Source: 40-80 sp040394775
Lineage (GTDB): Bacteria > Bacteroidota > Bacteroidia > Flavobacteriales_D > Crocinitomicaceae
Direction: 5' to 3'
NCBI GenBank assembly: GCA_040394775.1
Contig: JBEBRN010000003.1
Location: forward strand, 1 to 64,000
DNA length: 64,000 nucleotides
Below the pieces are notes generated by a model, which searched no databases, was not told the DNA's origin, and saw nothing but the letters and a program-made list of their open reading frames with translations. Each line of letters opens with the position of its first letter. Within the stretch, counting starts at the first letter, position 1. Shown in pieces: positions 48,586 to 56,959 of this stretch. The position numbers and the translations under genes were made by a program.

Positions 48586-51192
48586 TTATAATTTTAGATT
48601 ATCTAATTCAATATCTTCTTCTTCGTCGTAGATTTCAAAATAAGGCTCTTTAAACGACTTTGTTGTTGCGAATTTCTCCAGTGATAATAACAGAGATGGA
48701 AGTAGCAAAACATTTGTGATAGCACCAACAAGAATTGCTAGAGACACGAGTAATCCCATGGCTTGTGTTCCACCGAATTGTGAGAAGCAGAACATGCCAA
48801 ATCCAAAGAAGGTAATGATGGATGAATAGACCATACCTAATCCAGTTTCTCTAAGTGACTGTATGATAGTACTCTTATTATCCCATTTTTTTCGACGTAA
48901 TTCTTGTCGATATTTTGCTAAGAAAATGATTGCATTGTTAACGGTGATACCCAAAGCAACACCAAAAACAAGAAGTGTTGATGGCTTTAAATTAATATTG
49001 AAGAAGCCCATGAATCCTGCAATGAAAATCAATGGAATAACATTCGGTATCATCGAAATGATAGTCATTCTCCAAGAATTGAATAACAGTGACATTAATG
49101 CTGAAATAGCAACAATTGCGAAGATGATACTCTCTAACATATTAATGAATAAATACTTCGTTCCTTCCGCAGCCACAACAGATGTTCCTGTAATAACTGA
49201 ATCATAATATTCACCGTCAATTGAAGCGCGTAATTTGTTTTTAAAATAAGGCTTGCTGTAATAATCCCTTATCTTATCAGGATCCATATCTAGTTCATAT
49301 TGCAATTCTTCATCTCCATTGCTGATTTGATATGAAAGTGAGTTTTGAATATAGCTGAATTCATTTAGTAATGAATCTATGTAGTTTTTCTTTCCTTTCT
49401 TTATAAAAGAATAATAGTACTCGATTTGATGTTTGTCGGGATTTAAAATACTATCAATCTTAACACGGACTTTTTCTACTTTTTCTCTGACATCAGATGA
49501 ACCAATGTCTTTCATTTGTGTTCGAATCCGTATAGTTGTGTTTGCGGTGTCAATTAGCTCTTTCAAACTCATTGAAGAACCATTCGCATTTGTAATGTCA
49601 AATTTTTCTAAATATCTTTTTAGCTTTAGTTTTTCTCTATTAGATATTAGTGTATAATATTCAGGATCATTATTATACATAGCCATATTAATGACTTTTA
49701 GGAAGTCAACATAAGAAATTGATTTGGAAAATAGGCTGTCTTCATATAGCGCATTTTGTACTCCTTCTATTTTTTCAAAAGTTTCATTCTTAAAAAGACG
49801 TCCACGTGTTTTGTAGTTTACTAATATTTCAAATGGTATTGTACCTCCAAACGCTCTTTCGACATATTTTAAGTCTTTTAGAATAGGATCATTTTTGGGT
49901 AAATCACTTGTAAGATTACCTGTGGCTTTGATATTAAAAGCGCCAAGAATGAATACAAGACTTAAAATAACGGTCGTGAAATAGATGGCTTTTCTATGGT
50001 GAGTGACAAGATGAACCACAGTGTCGATTATTCCCGTTGATGACTTTCTGTCAAGATGTGCTACGTGCCTACTTTTTGGTGCAGATGTATAACTTAGTAG
50101 AATTGGAATTAAACACAGTGACAGAGCGAAGACTACCATGATATTAATGGAAGAAATAACACCAAACTCCATTAATTTTTCAGAGCTTGTAAAAGTCACA
50201 AATCCAACAGCGGTGGTTAAATTGGTGAGAAAGGTTGCACCTCCCATCTTTTTTGTCATTGTACTTATCGCACGAATTTTATTCTTACTTATTTGATATT
50301 CTTGATGATAGGTCGTAAAGAACAAGACGGAGTTGGGGACTCCAACCACCACCATTAACGGAGGAACTAATGCCATTACGATAGATAGTCGAAAATCAAA
50401 TAAGCCAACCATTCCTAATGCCCAAATGACCGCTATGGCAATTATACCAAGACACATAAAGACCACTCTAAAAGATCGGAAGAAGTAAAAGATAAATAGA
50501 CAAGATGCTAAAAGTGATAATCCCATAAATAGGAACATCTCATTAACTATTCGCTTACCAATGACAATTCTAATGTGAGGTAAGCCAGCAAAGTGCATGT
50601 GACCAAGGCTATTTTCATATGAATTGGCTAACTTTTCTAATTTAAATACGAACTTTTGCTTGACTTGATCTTCTAGATAATTTTCATCTAATCCAATCAT
50701 CATCAATGACACGTGTGCTGAGTCGTTGTATAAAAGATGATTATATAATGGGTTTTTCTTTACTTCTCTTTGAATGGAGTCAATTGATTTTTCAGTAAAG
50801 GTTTGATCGGAATAAATTTTTCGAGCTTCAAATTTTTGCTCTTCTGTATTATCTTTTATTGTGAAAAGAGTAGCTTCTGAGATAACACTCAATACACCGT
50901 CCATTTTTAAAATGGAATCTCCTAATTCTTTCCACTTTTTAAAGTTTTTTTCTGTATATAAATGTTTGTTATTGATAGCAATTACAAGTGTTGAACCATC
51001 TTCTCCAAATTGTTCTTTAAATTTAAGGTATTGTTGTTGGATTTCGGAGTCTTCCGGAAGTGTATTGCCGTACTTATTGTCAATCTTGAGATTGGTTAGC
51101 ATAAAATAGCCAAAAAAGACAGTGAGAAGTAATATTATAATAATTACAAAAAGTCTATTTCTGAGTATGATATTTCCTATTCTTTGCCACAT
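48586..51192 (-). CDS. RND/MMPL-family transporter
   Basis: 868 residues in the inner membrane with the two-fold RND layout: an N-terminal helix (about 13-33), a periplasmic domain, five to six helices (about 215-390), a second periplasmic domain with charged helices, and a final helix block (about 680-830) with FGVALGITVNNAIIF and FGFGMFCFSQFGG. It belongs to the hydrophobe-exporter-3/MMPL branch, which moves lipids or hydrophobic compounds. No adaptor or outer-membrane factor is adjacent. First gene of the operon with rmlA, prenyl synthase and pterin synthase; the pairing with prenyl synthesis hints at a lipid cargo but is not proof. Confidence 0.9.
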   Translation of the reverse strand: MWQRIGNIILRNRLFVIIIILLLTVFFGYFMLTNLKIDNKYGNTLPEDSEIQQQYLKFKEQFGEDGSTLVIAINNKHLYTEKNFKKWKELGDSILKMDGVLSVISEATLFTIKDNTEEQKFEARKIYSDQTFTEKSIDSIQREVKKNPLYNHLLYNDSAHVSLMMIGLDENYLEDQVKQKFVFKLEKLANSYENSLGHMHFAGLPHIRIVIGKRIVNEMFLFMGLSLLASCLFIFYFFRSFRVVFMCLGIIAIAVIWALGMVGLFDFRLSIVMALVPPLMVVVGVPNSVLFFTTYHQEYQISKNKIRAISTMTKKMGGATFLTNLTTAVGFVTFTSSEKLMEFGVISSINIMVVFALSLCLIPILLSYTSAPKSRHVAHLDRKSSTGIIDTVVHLVTHHRKAIYFTTVILSLVFILGAFNIKATGNLTSDLPKNDPILKDLKYVERAFGGTIPFEILVNYKTRGRLFKNETFEKIEGVQNALYEDSLFSKSISYVDFLKVINMAMYNNDPEYYTLISNREKLKLKRYLEKFDITNANGSSMSLKELIDTANTTIRIRTQMKDIGSSDVREKVEKVRVKIDSILNPDKHQIEYYYSFIKKGKKNYIDSLLNEFSYIQNSLSYQISNGDEELQYELDMDPDKIRDYYSKPYFKNKLRASIDGEYYDSVITGTSVVAAEGTKYLFINMLESIIFAIVAISALMSLLFNSWRMTIISMIPNVIPLIFIAGFMGFFNINLKPSTLLVFGVALGITVNNAIIFLAKYRQELRRKKWDNKSTIIQSLRETGLGMVYSSIITFFGFGMFCFSQFGGTQAMGLLVSLAILVGAITNVLLLPSLLLSLEKFATTKSFKEPYFEIYDEEEDIELDNLKL

Positions 51193-51221
51193 ATATTTAT
51201 AAAATCAAGATTGCTAATTTA

Positions 51222-51229
51222 CAAAAATA
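51222..51229 (-). promoter_or_regulatory. putative -7 element for the RND operon
   Basis: Minus strand TATTTTTG, exact TAnnTTTG, 29 bases before the ATG. A 12-bp palindrome TTTAGCGCTAAA at 51274-51285 lies 45 bases upstream. Confidence 0.45.
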
Positions 51230-51273
51230 ATACTGAACGACTATTTTTAGTGGAAAGAAAGGATTAATTTAAT

Positions 51274-51285
51274 TTTAGCGCTAAA
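51274..51285. promoter_or_regulatory. 12-bp palindrome, candidate operator
   Basis: TTTAGCGCTAAA is a perfect palindrome in AT-rich DNA upstream of the RND operon. The regulator is unknown. Confidence 0.35.
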
Positions 51286-51395
51286 CTTCAGCGAATATAT
51301 ATACCTGTGATTTTGTTGTAAACAGGAGCTTTAAGGGTAATTATATATATATTCAATTTTGTATTGATCAAAATGCATTTTTTGACCATTTCTGT

Positions 51396-52343
51396 TTACT
51401 CCTCCTGTATTTCAAAAATAGGCTGTACTTCTTTGGGTTTAAGCTTTTTTATTTTATCAGGGTCGACTTTAAAATTATCTAATTTATAAGTAAACCCAAC
51501 ACTAAAGGAAAAGGTACTAGAAAGAACCGTTTCTGGTGGTCGCGAATCGTAGTAATGTGACAAACTAAAACGGATACTAAATGGATCTGTAACACGGAAT
51601 AATACGGAGTATTCTCCTGAAAATTTAATATCTTTAAAGGATGCGATGTTTGGTTGAAAATATGTGGTTGAAGCAAACTCAAAATGTTTGAAATTTAAAT
51701 AGGAAGAAATATAGGTACTCCATCTCATGGCATTTCCGTGCTCGATAGGGCGATCTTTATAGTTGATTTCTTCGTATTCGTAGAATAAAGACGTTCCTAC
51801 GTATAATCGAATCGCACGATCGACGAATTCATTTTCTTTTGCGTCGACATCGAATAATTTTGCTCTAAATCCTGAACCAATCACATAACGTACTTTTTGC
51901 AATAATAATTGATTGTATTGAACTTGCGTAAAGGATTCCCATTCCCAAATGGATTTTGCAATGCGATACGAATAACGTAAATGAGACATGCCAAAATTGG
52001 CATATGTTTGTCCTTTTGCACCCGTATACTTGATGTCATTTACGAGTAAAATCAAGTGTTTATAATCAACAGGCTTAATAATTCGATGTTTTAAATTAGA
52101 AGAGTCGGGAATAATGGTGTCGTAGGTAACAATATCCTTTTTACTGTTGAATTTAAATTGAATAAGGGGTTTAAATTGGAATGAGAGTAATAAATCTTTC
52201 TGTTTTTGAGCCGAAAGGGTCAAGTCTAAAGCACCACTAAAACCATAGGTTCCATCTCCAAGACGGCTGTTTTCAATGTTGACAACTTGTGAAAATACAG
52301 TACTTGTGAATACACATAAAAGTATAGACAAAACTTTATCCAT
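51396..52343 (-). CDS. DUF481-like outer-membrane beta-barrel protein
   Basis: 315 residues with signal peptide (LSILLCVFTSTVFSQ). Alternating-strand segments GTYGFSGALDLTLS, YANFGMSHLRYSYRI, IRLYVGTSLFYEYEEI and SFSFSVGFTYKLDNF fit the DUF481/YdiY barrel. The tail of about 30 residues is charged (KVDPDKIKKLKPKEVQPIF). Monocistronic between folD and the RND operon. Role unknown. Confidence 0.75.
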   Translation of the reverse strand: MDKVLSILLCVFTSTVFSQVVNIENSRLGDGTYGFSGALDLTLSAQKQKDLLLSFQFKPLIQFKFNSKKDIVTYDTIIPDSSNLKHRIIKPVDYKHLILLVNDIKYTGAKGQTYANFGMSHLRYSYRIAKSIWEWESFTQVQYNQLLLQKVRYVIGSGFRAKLFDVDAKENEFVDRAIRLYVGTSLFYEYEEINYKDRPIEHGNAMRWSTYISSYLNFKHFEFASTTYFQPNIASFKDIKFSGEYSVLFRVTDPFSIRFSLSHYYDSRPPETVLSSTFSFSVGFTYKLDNFKVDPDKIKKLKPKEVQPIFEIQEE

Positions 52344-52399
52344 AGTACAAAGCTAAGATAATTGTAGCATATAAACCCCGCTGATAATCTCAAAAAAAG

Positions 52400-53278
52400 T
52401 TATAAACCTCTTAATTCTAAAGACTTTAAGGTGTTAATCATTAAAGAAGCAATGGTCATTGGACCTACTCCTCCAGGAACGGGCGTGATAAAAGATGCTT
52501 TTGGCGCAACGTTTTGAAAATCAACATCTCCAACAAGTCTCCAGCCTCTTTCTCTACTTACATCATCTACACGAGTGGTTCCCACGTCAATGATTACAGC
52601 ACCTTCTTTCACCATTTCAGCAGTGATAAAATTAGGACGACCAATCGCAGCAATGATAATGTCAGCATTTAGACAAACTTCTTTTAAGTTTTTTGTTTTA
52701 CTATGTGCAAGTGTTACGGTACAATTTCCAGGATAGGTGTTTTTTGAAAGTAAAATACTCATGGGTGAACCAACAATATTGGAGCGCCCCACTACAACAC
52801 AATTTTTTCCTGATGTTTCGATTTCGTAGTTCTTTAAGAGTTCTAAAATTCCAGCAGGTGTTGCAGAAACAAAACTCGGTAATCCCAAAGTCATTTTCCC
52901 CACATTCTCTGGATGAAAACCATCCACATCCTTAATAGGATTAACGGCCATTAATATGTTGTCTTCGTTGATATGTTTTGGCAAGGGTAATTGAACAATA
53001 TAGCCGTCAATTTCAGTGTCGTTGTTTAGTTCCTGTACTTTCTCTAACAAGGTTTGTTCAGAAACTGTTTCTTCAAATTGTACCAAAGTACTTTTGAAAC
53101 CACATTCTTCACATGCTTTTATTTTATTGGAAACATACGTTAAAGATCCACCATCACTTCCAACGATAATAGCTGCTAAATGAGGCGTTTTCTGTCCATT
53201 CGCATTTCTTATCTTTACTTTTTGGGCAATGTCTAACTTAATCTTCTTTGCTGTCGCTTTTCCGTCTAATAAAGTCAT
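52400..53278 (-). CDS. folD: bifunctional methylene-THF dehydrogenase / methenyl-THF cyclohydrolase (FolD)
   Basis: One-carbon metabolism enzyme converting methylene- to methenyl- and formyl-tetrahydrofolate. 292 residues. The substrate site has YVSNKIKACEECG (Tyr and Lys), VQLPLPKHI and PIKDVDGFHPENVG; the NADP loop is VVGRSNIVGSPMS; TPVPGGVGPMT is the C-terminal signature. A -7 box lies at 53291-53298. Divergent from rbfA. Confidence 0.97.
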   Translation of the reverse strand: MTLLDGKATAKKIKLDIAQKVKIRNANGQKTPHLAAIIVGSDGGSLTYVSNKIKACEECGFKSTLVQFEETVSEQTLLEKVQELNNDTEIDGYIVQLPLPKHINEDNILMAVNPIKDVDGFHPENVGKMTLGLPSFVSATPAGILELLKNYEIETSGKNCVVVGRSNIVGSPMSILLSKNTYPGNCTVTLAHSKTKNLKEVCLNADIIIAAIGRPNFITAEMVKEGAVIIDVGTTRVDDVSRERGWRLVGDVDFQNVAPKASFITPVPGGVGPMTIASLMINTLKSLELRGL

Positions 53279-53290
53279 GATTTTTTCTTA

Positions 53291-53298
53291 CAAAGATA
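53291..53298 (-). promoter_or_regulatory. putative -7 element for folD
   Basis: Minus strand TATCTTTG, exact consensus, 12 bases upstream of the ATG, so the leader is very short. Confidence 0.5.
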
Positions 53299-53424
53299 CT
53301 ATCCACAAACGAATTGACTCCTTTTTTGAGTTACTTTTTGTTATTCTTCCATATTTTGATAGAATGATTTCTTCATTTCAAGATTAATTGCATTTAAAAG
53401 AGCTTCTTGTAAAGTTGTTTTCTT

Positions 53425-53432
53425 TAACTTTG
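53425..53432 (+). promoter_or_regulatory. putative -7 element for rbfA (near-leaderless)
   Basis: TAACTTTG, exact TAnnTTTG, ends only 4 bases before the ATG at 53437. If used, transcription would start at or inside the first codon. Confidence 0.45.
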
Positions 53433-53436
53433 CAGT

Positions 53437-53775
53437 ATGGGAAGTATTAGACAAAGTAGAATAGAAAGCATTATCCAAAAGGCTGTTGGAACACATTTAC
53501 AACGAAACGCAAGAGAGGTTTGCCTAGGAGCGATGGTAACAGTAACAACTGTTCGAGTTACGGCAGATTTGTCTATCGCTCGTATTTTTGTAAGTATCCT
53601 TTCGACCAAAGATGATCGCCAAAAAGTACTAGACCACATAAACGAACAAGTTGGTAAAATCCGTTATGACGTGGGAAAGGAATTGAAAAATTTACACAAA
53701 ATTCCAGAACTTCAGTTCCGTATTGATGATTCGCTCGACTATGCGATGGAAATAGATCGCTTGCTTAAAGAATAA
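53437..53775 (+). CDS. rbfA: ribosome-binding factor A
   Basis: 30S maturation factor of 112 residues, small KH-like fold. Typical segments: RQSRIESIIQKAVGTHL at the start, VTVTTVRVTADLSIARIFVS and the C-terminal HKIPELQFRIDDSLDYAMEIDRLL. The stop TAA (53773-53775) is followed in the same frame by the permease coding sequence without an intervening ATG, GTG or TTG. The order rbfA then permease is common in Bacteroidota (from memory). Confidence 0.96.
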   Translation: MGSIRQSRIESIIQKAVGTHLQRNAREVCLGAMVTVTTVRVTADLSIARIFVSILSTKDDRQKVLDHINEQVGKIRYDVGKELKNLHKIPELQFRIDDSLDYAMEIDRLLKE

Positions 53776-53781
53776 TTAATT

Positions 53782-55002
53782 ATCAATCTTCCGTTTTACA
53801 TAGCTAGGCGTTATTTTAAAAAGAAACAACGCAAAAATGTCATCCAAATTATCACACGAATTTCGGTGATTGGCATTTTGATTTCTACTGCTTCATTGGT
53901 GATATTATTGAGTGCCTTCAACGGTATCGAATATATGGTCAAACAGCTCTACTCCGATTTTGACGCATCTATAACTATTCGCTCCGCAAAAGGAAAAACG
54001 TTTGATAAAGATGCCTTTCCTTATGAAAAACTGAAACTACCTGAAATAGCTGAATACTCTCAAGCAATTGAGGAAATCGTCATCCTTAAGCATGAACAGA
54101 AATGGAGCAATGCCTATTTGTATGGCGTGGAACCTTCTTTTTTGAAAATGTCAAAGATGAAAACCCATTTGGTAGATGGAGAAGCAATCTTACAAAATGA
54201 TAAATTTCCACTTGCTTTAGTCGGTGCGGGACTTATGGAGAAGCTACAAGCCTATGTTCACGATGAAAGAGATGATTATGAATACTTAGAGGTATATTTT
54301 CCATTGCGTGAGGCAAAAATGAAGATTGGTTCCAATCCTTTTAACAATGAACACGTCAGAGTTTCTGCTGCCTATAATTTCAATAGGGATGTCAATATGG
54401 AGACATTGGTTGTTCCGTTAGATTTTGCACAGGAAAAATTGATGTATGACAAAGACATCAGTAGTATTTATGTACATGTTCCTATAGAGAAGAATATTGT
54501 AAAAATTCAGGATAAACTTAAGAAAGAATTGGGAAAGGACTGGATTGTAAAAACGCAATTTGAAAAAAATGAATTGATTTATAAAACCTCTAAAACGGAG
54601 AAAATGATTGTTGTTGTCATTCTTGTCTTTGTGTTTATTATTTCGGCATTTAACTTAATGACAGCGATTATCATGAGCATGTTAGAAAAGAAAAAGGATA
54701 TATTAACGATGTATAGTTTCGGCGCCACCAAATCAACCATCTTTAACGTGTTTTTCTATAACGGGATGATGGTCGCCATGAAAGGAATTACACTCGGATT
54801 AATACTCGGTTATGCGATTTGTGCGGCTCAATTGTATTTTGGACTCGTTCGCATTCCGAATATAAATAACGATGTTTTCCCGATTAAAATTTACTTTATG
54901 GATGGCTTAATGATTGTCTCTATTGTCTTAGGACTCTCTCTTTTAGCAACTTTCGTTCCTGTAAAATATTTATTATCTAGGTTGAAAAGGACAATAGATT
55001 GA
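53782..55002 (+). CDS. LolC/E-like ABC permease (FtsX fold), non-ATG start likely
   Basis: Inner-membrane permease related to lipoprotein-releasing LolC/E. An automatic start at GTG 53866 (378 residues) cuts the conserved N-terminus. The frame upstream of it encodes NLPFYIARRYFKKKQRKN, the typical family start, reaching ATC 53782 right before it; with that codon the protein is 407 residues, the family length. Helices lie at about 31-52, 270-295, 325-345 and 365-390; the large middle part is the periplasmic domain. The frame is the same as rbfA, with TAA, TTA, ATT, ATC in succession. No ATPase partner is adjacent. Start assignment is inference; the lack of a standard start codon is directly seen. 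Confidence 0.83.
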   Translation: MNLPFYIARRYFKKKQRKNVIQIITRISVIGILISTASLVILLSAFNGIEYMVKQLYSDFDASITIRSAKGKTFDKDAFPYEKLKLPEIAEYSQAIEEIVILKHEQKWSNAYLYGVEPSFLKMSKMKTHLVDGEAILQNDKFPLALVGAGLMEKLQAYVHDERDDYEYLEVYFPLREAKMKIGSNPFNNEHVRVSAAYNFNRDVNMETLVVPLDFAQEKLMYDKDISSIYVHVPIEKNIVKIQDKLKKELGKDWIVKTQFEKNELIYKTSKTEKMIVVVILVFVFIISAFNLMTAIIMSMLEKKKDILTMYSFGATKSTIFNVFFYNGMMVAMKGITLGLILGYAICAAQLYFGLVRIPNINNDVFPIKIYFMDGLMIVSIVLGLSLLATFVPVKYLLSRLKRTID

Positions 55003-55068
55003 AGTATTAAATTACACTTTTGCTTATTCAATTTAAAAAAAACAGTTAAGTTTGGGAAAACTGCGTAA

Positions 55069-55719
55069 ATGTCCATCTTAGATATTTTCTTAATAATTCC
55101 TATTTGTTACGGTGCATATAAGGGTTTCACAACTGGTTTAATTGTTCAAATAGCAACCATTGCATCTTTATTTCTAGGCATATATGCAGCCATTAAGTTT
55201 TCGGACATGACTTCTGATTGGCTGACCAATAGCTACGGTATGGAGCCGAGTTCAATGTTACCATTTATTGCTTTTTTCCTCACTTTTGTTGCTGTTGCGG
55301 TAGGTGTTTTTTTCTTGGGTAAAATAATCAGCGCAGGTGTCAAACCGACTTTGCTTTCTCCCTTTAATAAATTTGGAGGTTTAGGAATAGGAGCATTGAA
55401 GTACCTCTATTTGGTCGGTATTGCCATTGTTTTCTTTGAAACGATTAATGAACGAAAAAACTTATCTTCAGAAGAAACTCTGAATAACTCAGCACTTTAT
55501 CATCCCATCCTAAAGACGACCGTTTATACGATTCCTGCTTTGAAGGAAAGTTCTTTGTTTCTGAAAAATCAATTGTTCAATGATTCAAGTGAGTTAAATC
55601 TCAAGATGGATCAAGCAAGAAGAGCAAAAGAAATAGCCGATAGCTTGGGGATTGACGGAAAAGATGCCGAGCAAATGCTCAAAGTTTATAAGGACTATCA
55701 ATTGGACACCATTAAATAA
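55069..55719 (+). CDS. CvpA-family membrane protein
   Basis: 216 residues with four hydrophobic segments near the N-terminus. It begins SILDIFLIIPICYGAYKGFTTG, the CvpA signature, and continues with FLTFVAVAVGVFFLGKII and FGGLGIGALKYL. A helical cytoplasmic tail of about 80 residues ends in KDYQLDT. CvpA proteins are linked to colicin V production and to envelope stress or bile resistance elsewhere. 66 bases after the permease gene, possibly the same transcript. Confidence 0.9.
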   Translation: MSILDIFLIIPICYGAYKGFTTGLIVQIATIASLFLGIYAAIKFSDMTSDWLTNSYGMEPSSMLPFIAFFLTFVAVAVGVFFLGKIISAGVKPTLLSPFNKFGGLGIGALKYLYLVGIAIVFFETINERKNLSSEETLNNSALYHPILKTTVYTIPALKESSLFLKNQLFNDSSELNLKMDQARRAKEIADSLGIDGKDAEQMLKVYKDYQLDTIK

Positions 55720-55765
55720 AGAGCAACTGAATTAATTCTCAATCATTTAATATCTGTTTTTTAAT

Positions 55766-55773
55766 TAAATTTG
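55766..55773 (+). promoter_or_regulatory. putative -7 element for ompA-like gene
   Basis: TAAATTTG followed by CACC, exact TAnnTTTG, 25 bases before the ATG. Confidence 0.45.
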
Positions 55774-55798
55774 CACCTCATTCAACACAATAACCATC

Positions 55799-56785
55799 AT
55801 GAAAAAGAAATTTCACAACATACTTTTAATATCAGGAGTATTACTTTCTACTTATGCTTGTGGACCTGTATATAAATGCGGAGAATCAAAGCCAGCTGGA
55901 GGATTTGTCGGTGGAAATAGATTGACAGATGTCGTGAATGAAAGAGATGCGTTGTGCGAGTTGTCTGAGGTTCACGAAGAAACTATTCAGCAATTGACGA
56001 AAAAGAATCTCACCTTAAGAGATGAGAATGACAGCTTAATGACACGTAATAAAGAAATGATTGGCGAATACAATGCGCTTGACAATAAATACAAAGGACT
56101 GCAAGGTGATTACGCTCAATTAAAGGAAACTAATCTTTCATTAAGAGAACAATATTCATCTTCTGTTACAGAAAATTTGACACAAGGTCATTTATATGAC
56201 GAACGTCTAAAAGAAAAGGAGAGACGTTTGAATATTCGTGAAAACGAAGTTCTTGAACGTGAGAAAAAAATCAAAGAACTAGAAGCTGAGATTGCACGAC
56301 GTGATTCAATTACGAATCGCTTAAATCAGATGCTTAAAAATGCATTACTTGGATTTGAAGCAGATGAACTTTCTATTGAAATAAAGAACGGTAAAGTATA
56401 TATTTCAATGTCTGATAAATTAATGTTCCAATCTGGTAAAACAGATGTTCAAGCTAAAGGAAAAGAAGCACTAGAGAAAATGGGCAAGATTTTAGCTAAA
56501 GATGATAATTTTGAAATTTTAGTAGAGGGGCATACTGACAATATTCCTATTAAAACAGCTCAGTTTTCAGATAACTGGGATTTAAGTACGGCTCGTGCAA
56601 CAGCTGTTGTTCGTATACTTTTATCAGGAGGAGAAATTAAGCCATCTAGATTAGCAGCTGCAGGAAAGGGAGAGTTTGAGCCAAAGGTAAGTAATGATAC
56701 TCCTGAAGGAAGAGCAAAGAATAGAAGAACAGAAATCATTCTTTCGCCTAATCTTTCTGAACTCATGAACTATTTGGAAAAATAG
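55799..56785 (+). CDS. OmpA-family lipoprotein with coiled coil
   Basis: 328 residues. Lipobox TYAC (C21) anchors it in the outer membrane; residues about 55-180 form a long coiled coil (LTKKNLTLRDENDSL, ENEVLEREKKIKELEAEI); residues 200-318 are an OmpA domain that binds peptidoglycan (LMFQSGKTDVQAKG, VEGHTDNIPI, LSTARATAVVR, GKGEFEP, NRRTEIIL). This layout links outer membrane and wall. Monocistronic by its own promoter. Confidence 0.93.
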   Translation: MKKKFHNILLISGVLLSTYACGPVYKCGESKPAGGFVGGNRLTDVVNERDALCELSEVHEETIQQLTKKNLTLRDENDSLMTRNKEMIGEYNALDNKYKGLQGDYAQLKETNLSLREQYSSSVTENLTQGHLYDERLKEKERRLNIRENEVLEREKKIKELEAEIARRDSITNRLNQMLKNALLGFEADELSIEIKNGKVYISMSDKLMFQSGKTDVQAKGKEALEKMGKILAKDDNFEILVEGHTDNIPIKTAQFSDNWDLSTARATAVVRILLSGGEIKPSRLAAAGKGEFEPKVSNDTPEGRAKNRRTEIILSPNLSELMNYLEK

Positions 56786-56906
56786 AAAAGAGAACAAAAA
56801 AACGAAGATATTTTTAAAATTACCGTATTATAGGGAATTGTCTAATGGAGCAACTTGAGTTCATCAATCGTTGAGCTATCCATGTTTCGTCTTACTAACA
56901 ATTCAT

Positions 56907-56939
56907 TTTGAACTATTTCCAATAGAAACAGTATCTTTG
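56907..56939 (+). promoter_or_regulatory. promoter of the ABC-F gene
   Basis: TTTG (56907-56910), 21 bases, TATCTTTG (56932-56939) followed by CAC: the best full match to the Bacteroidota -33/-7 promoter in the window, 20 bases before the ATG. Confidence 0.65.
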
Positions 56940-56959
56940 CACAAAATTTCTATTCTATA

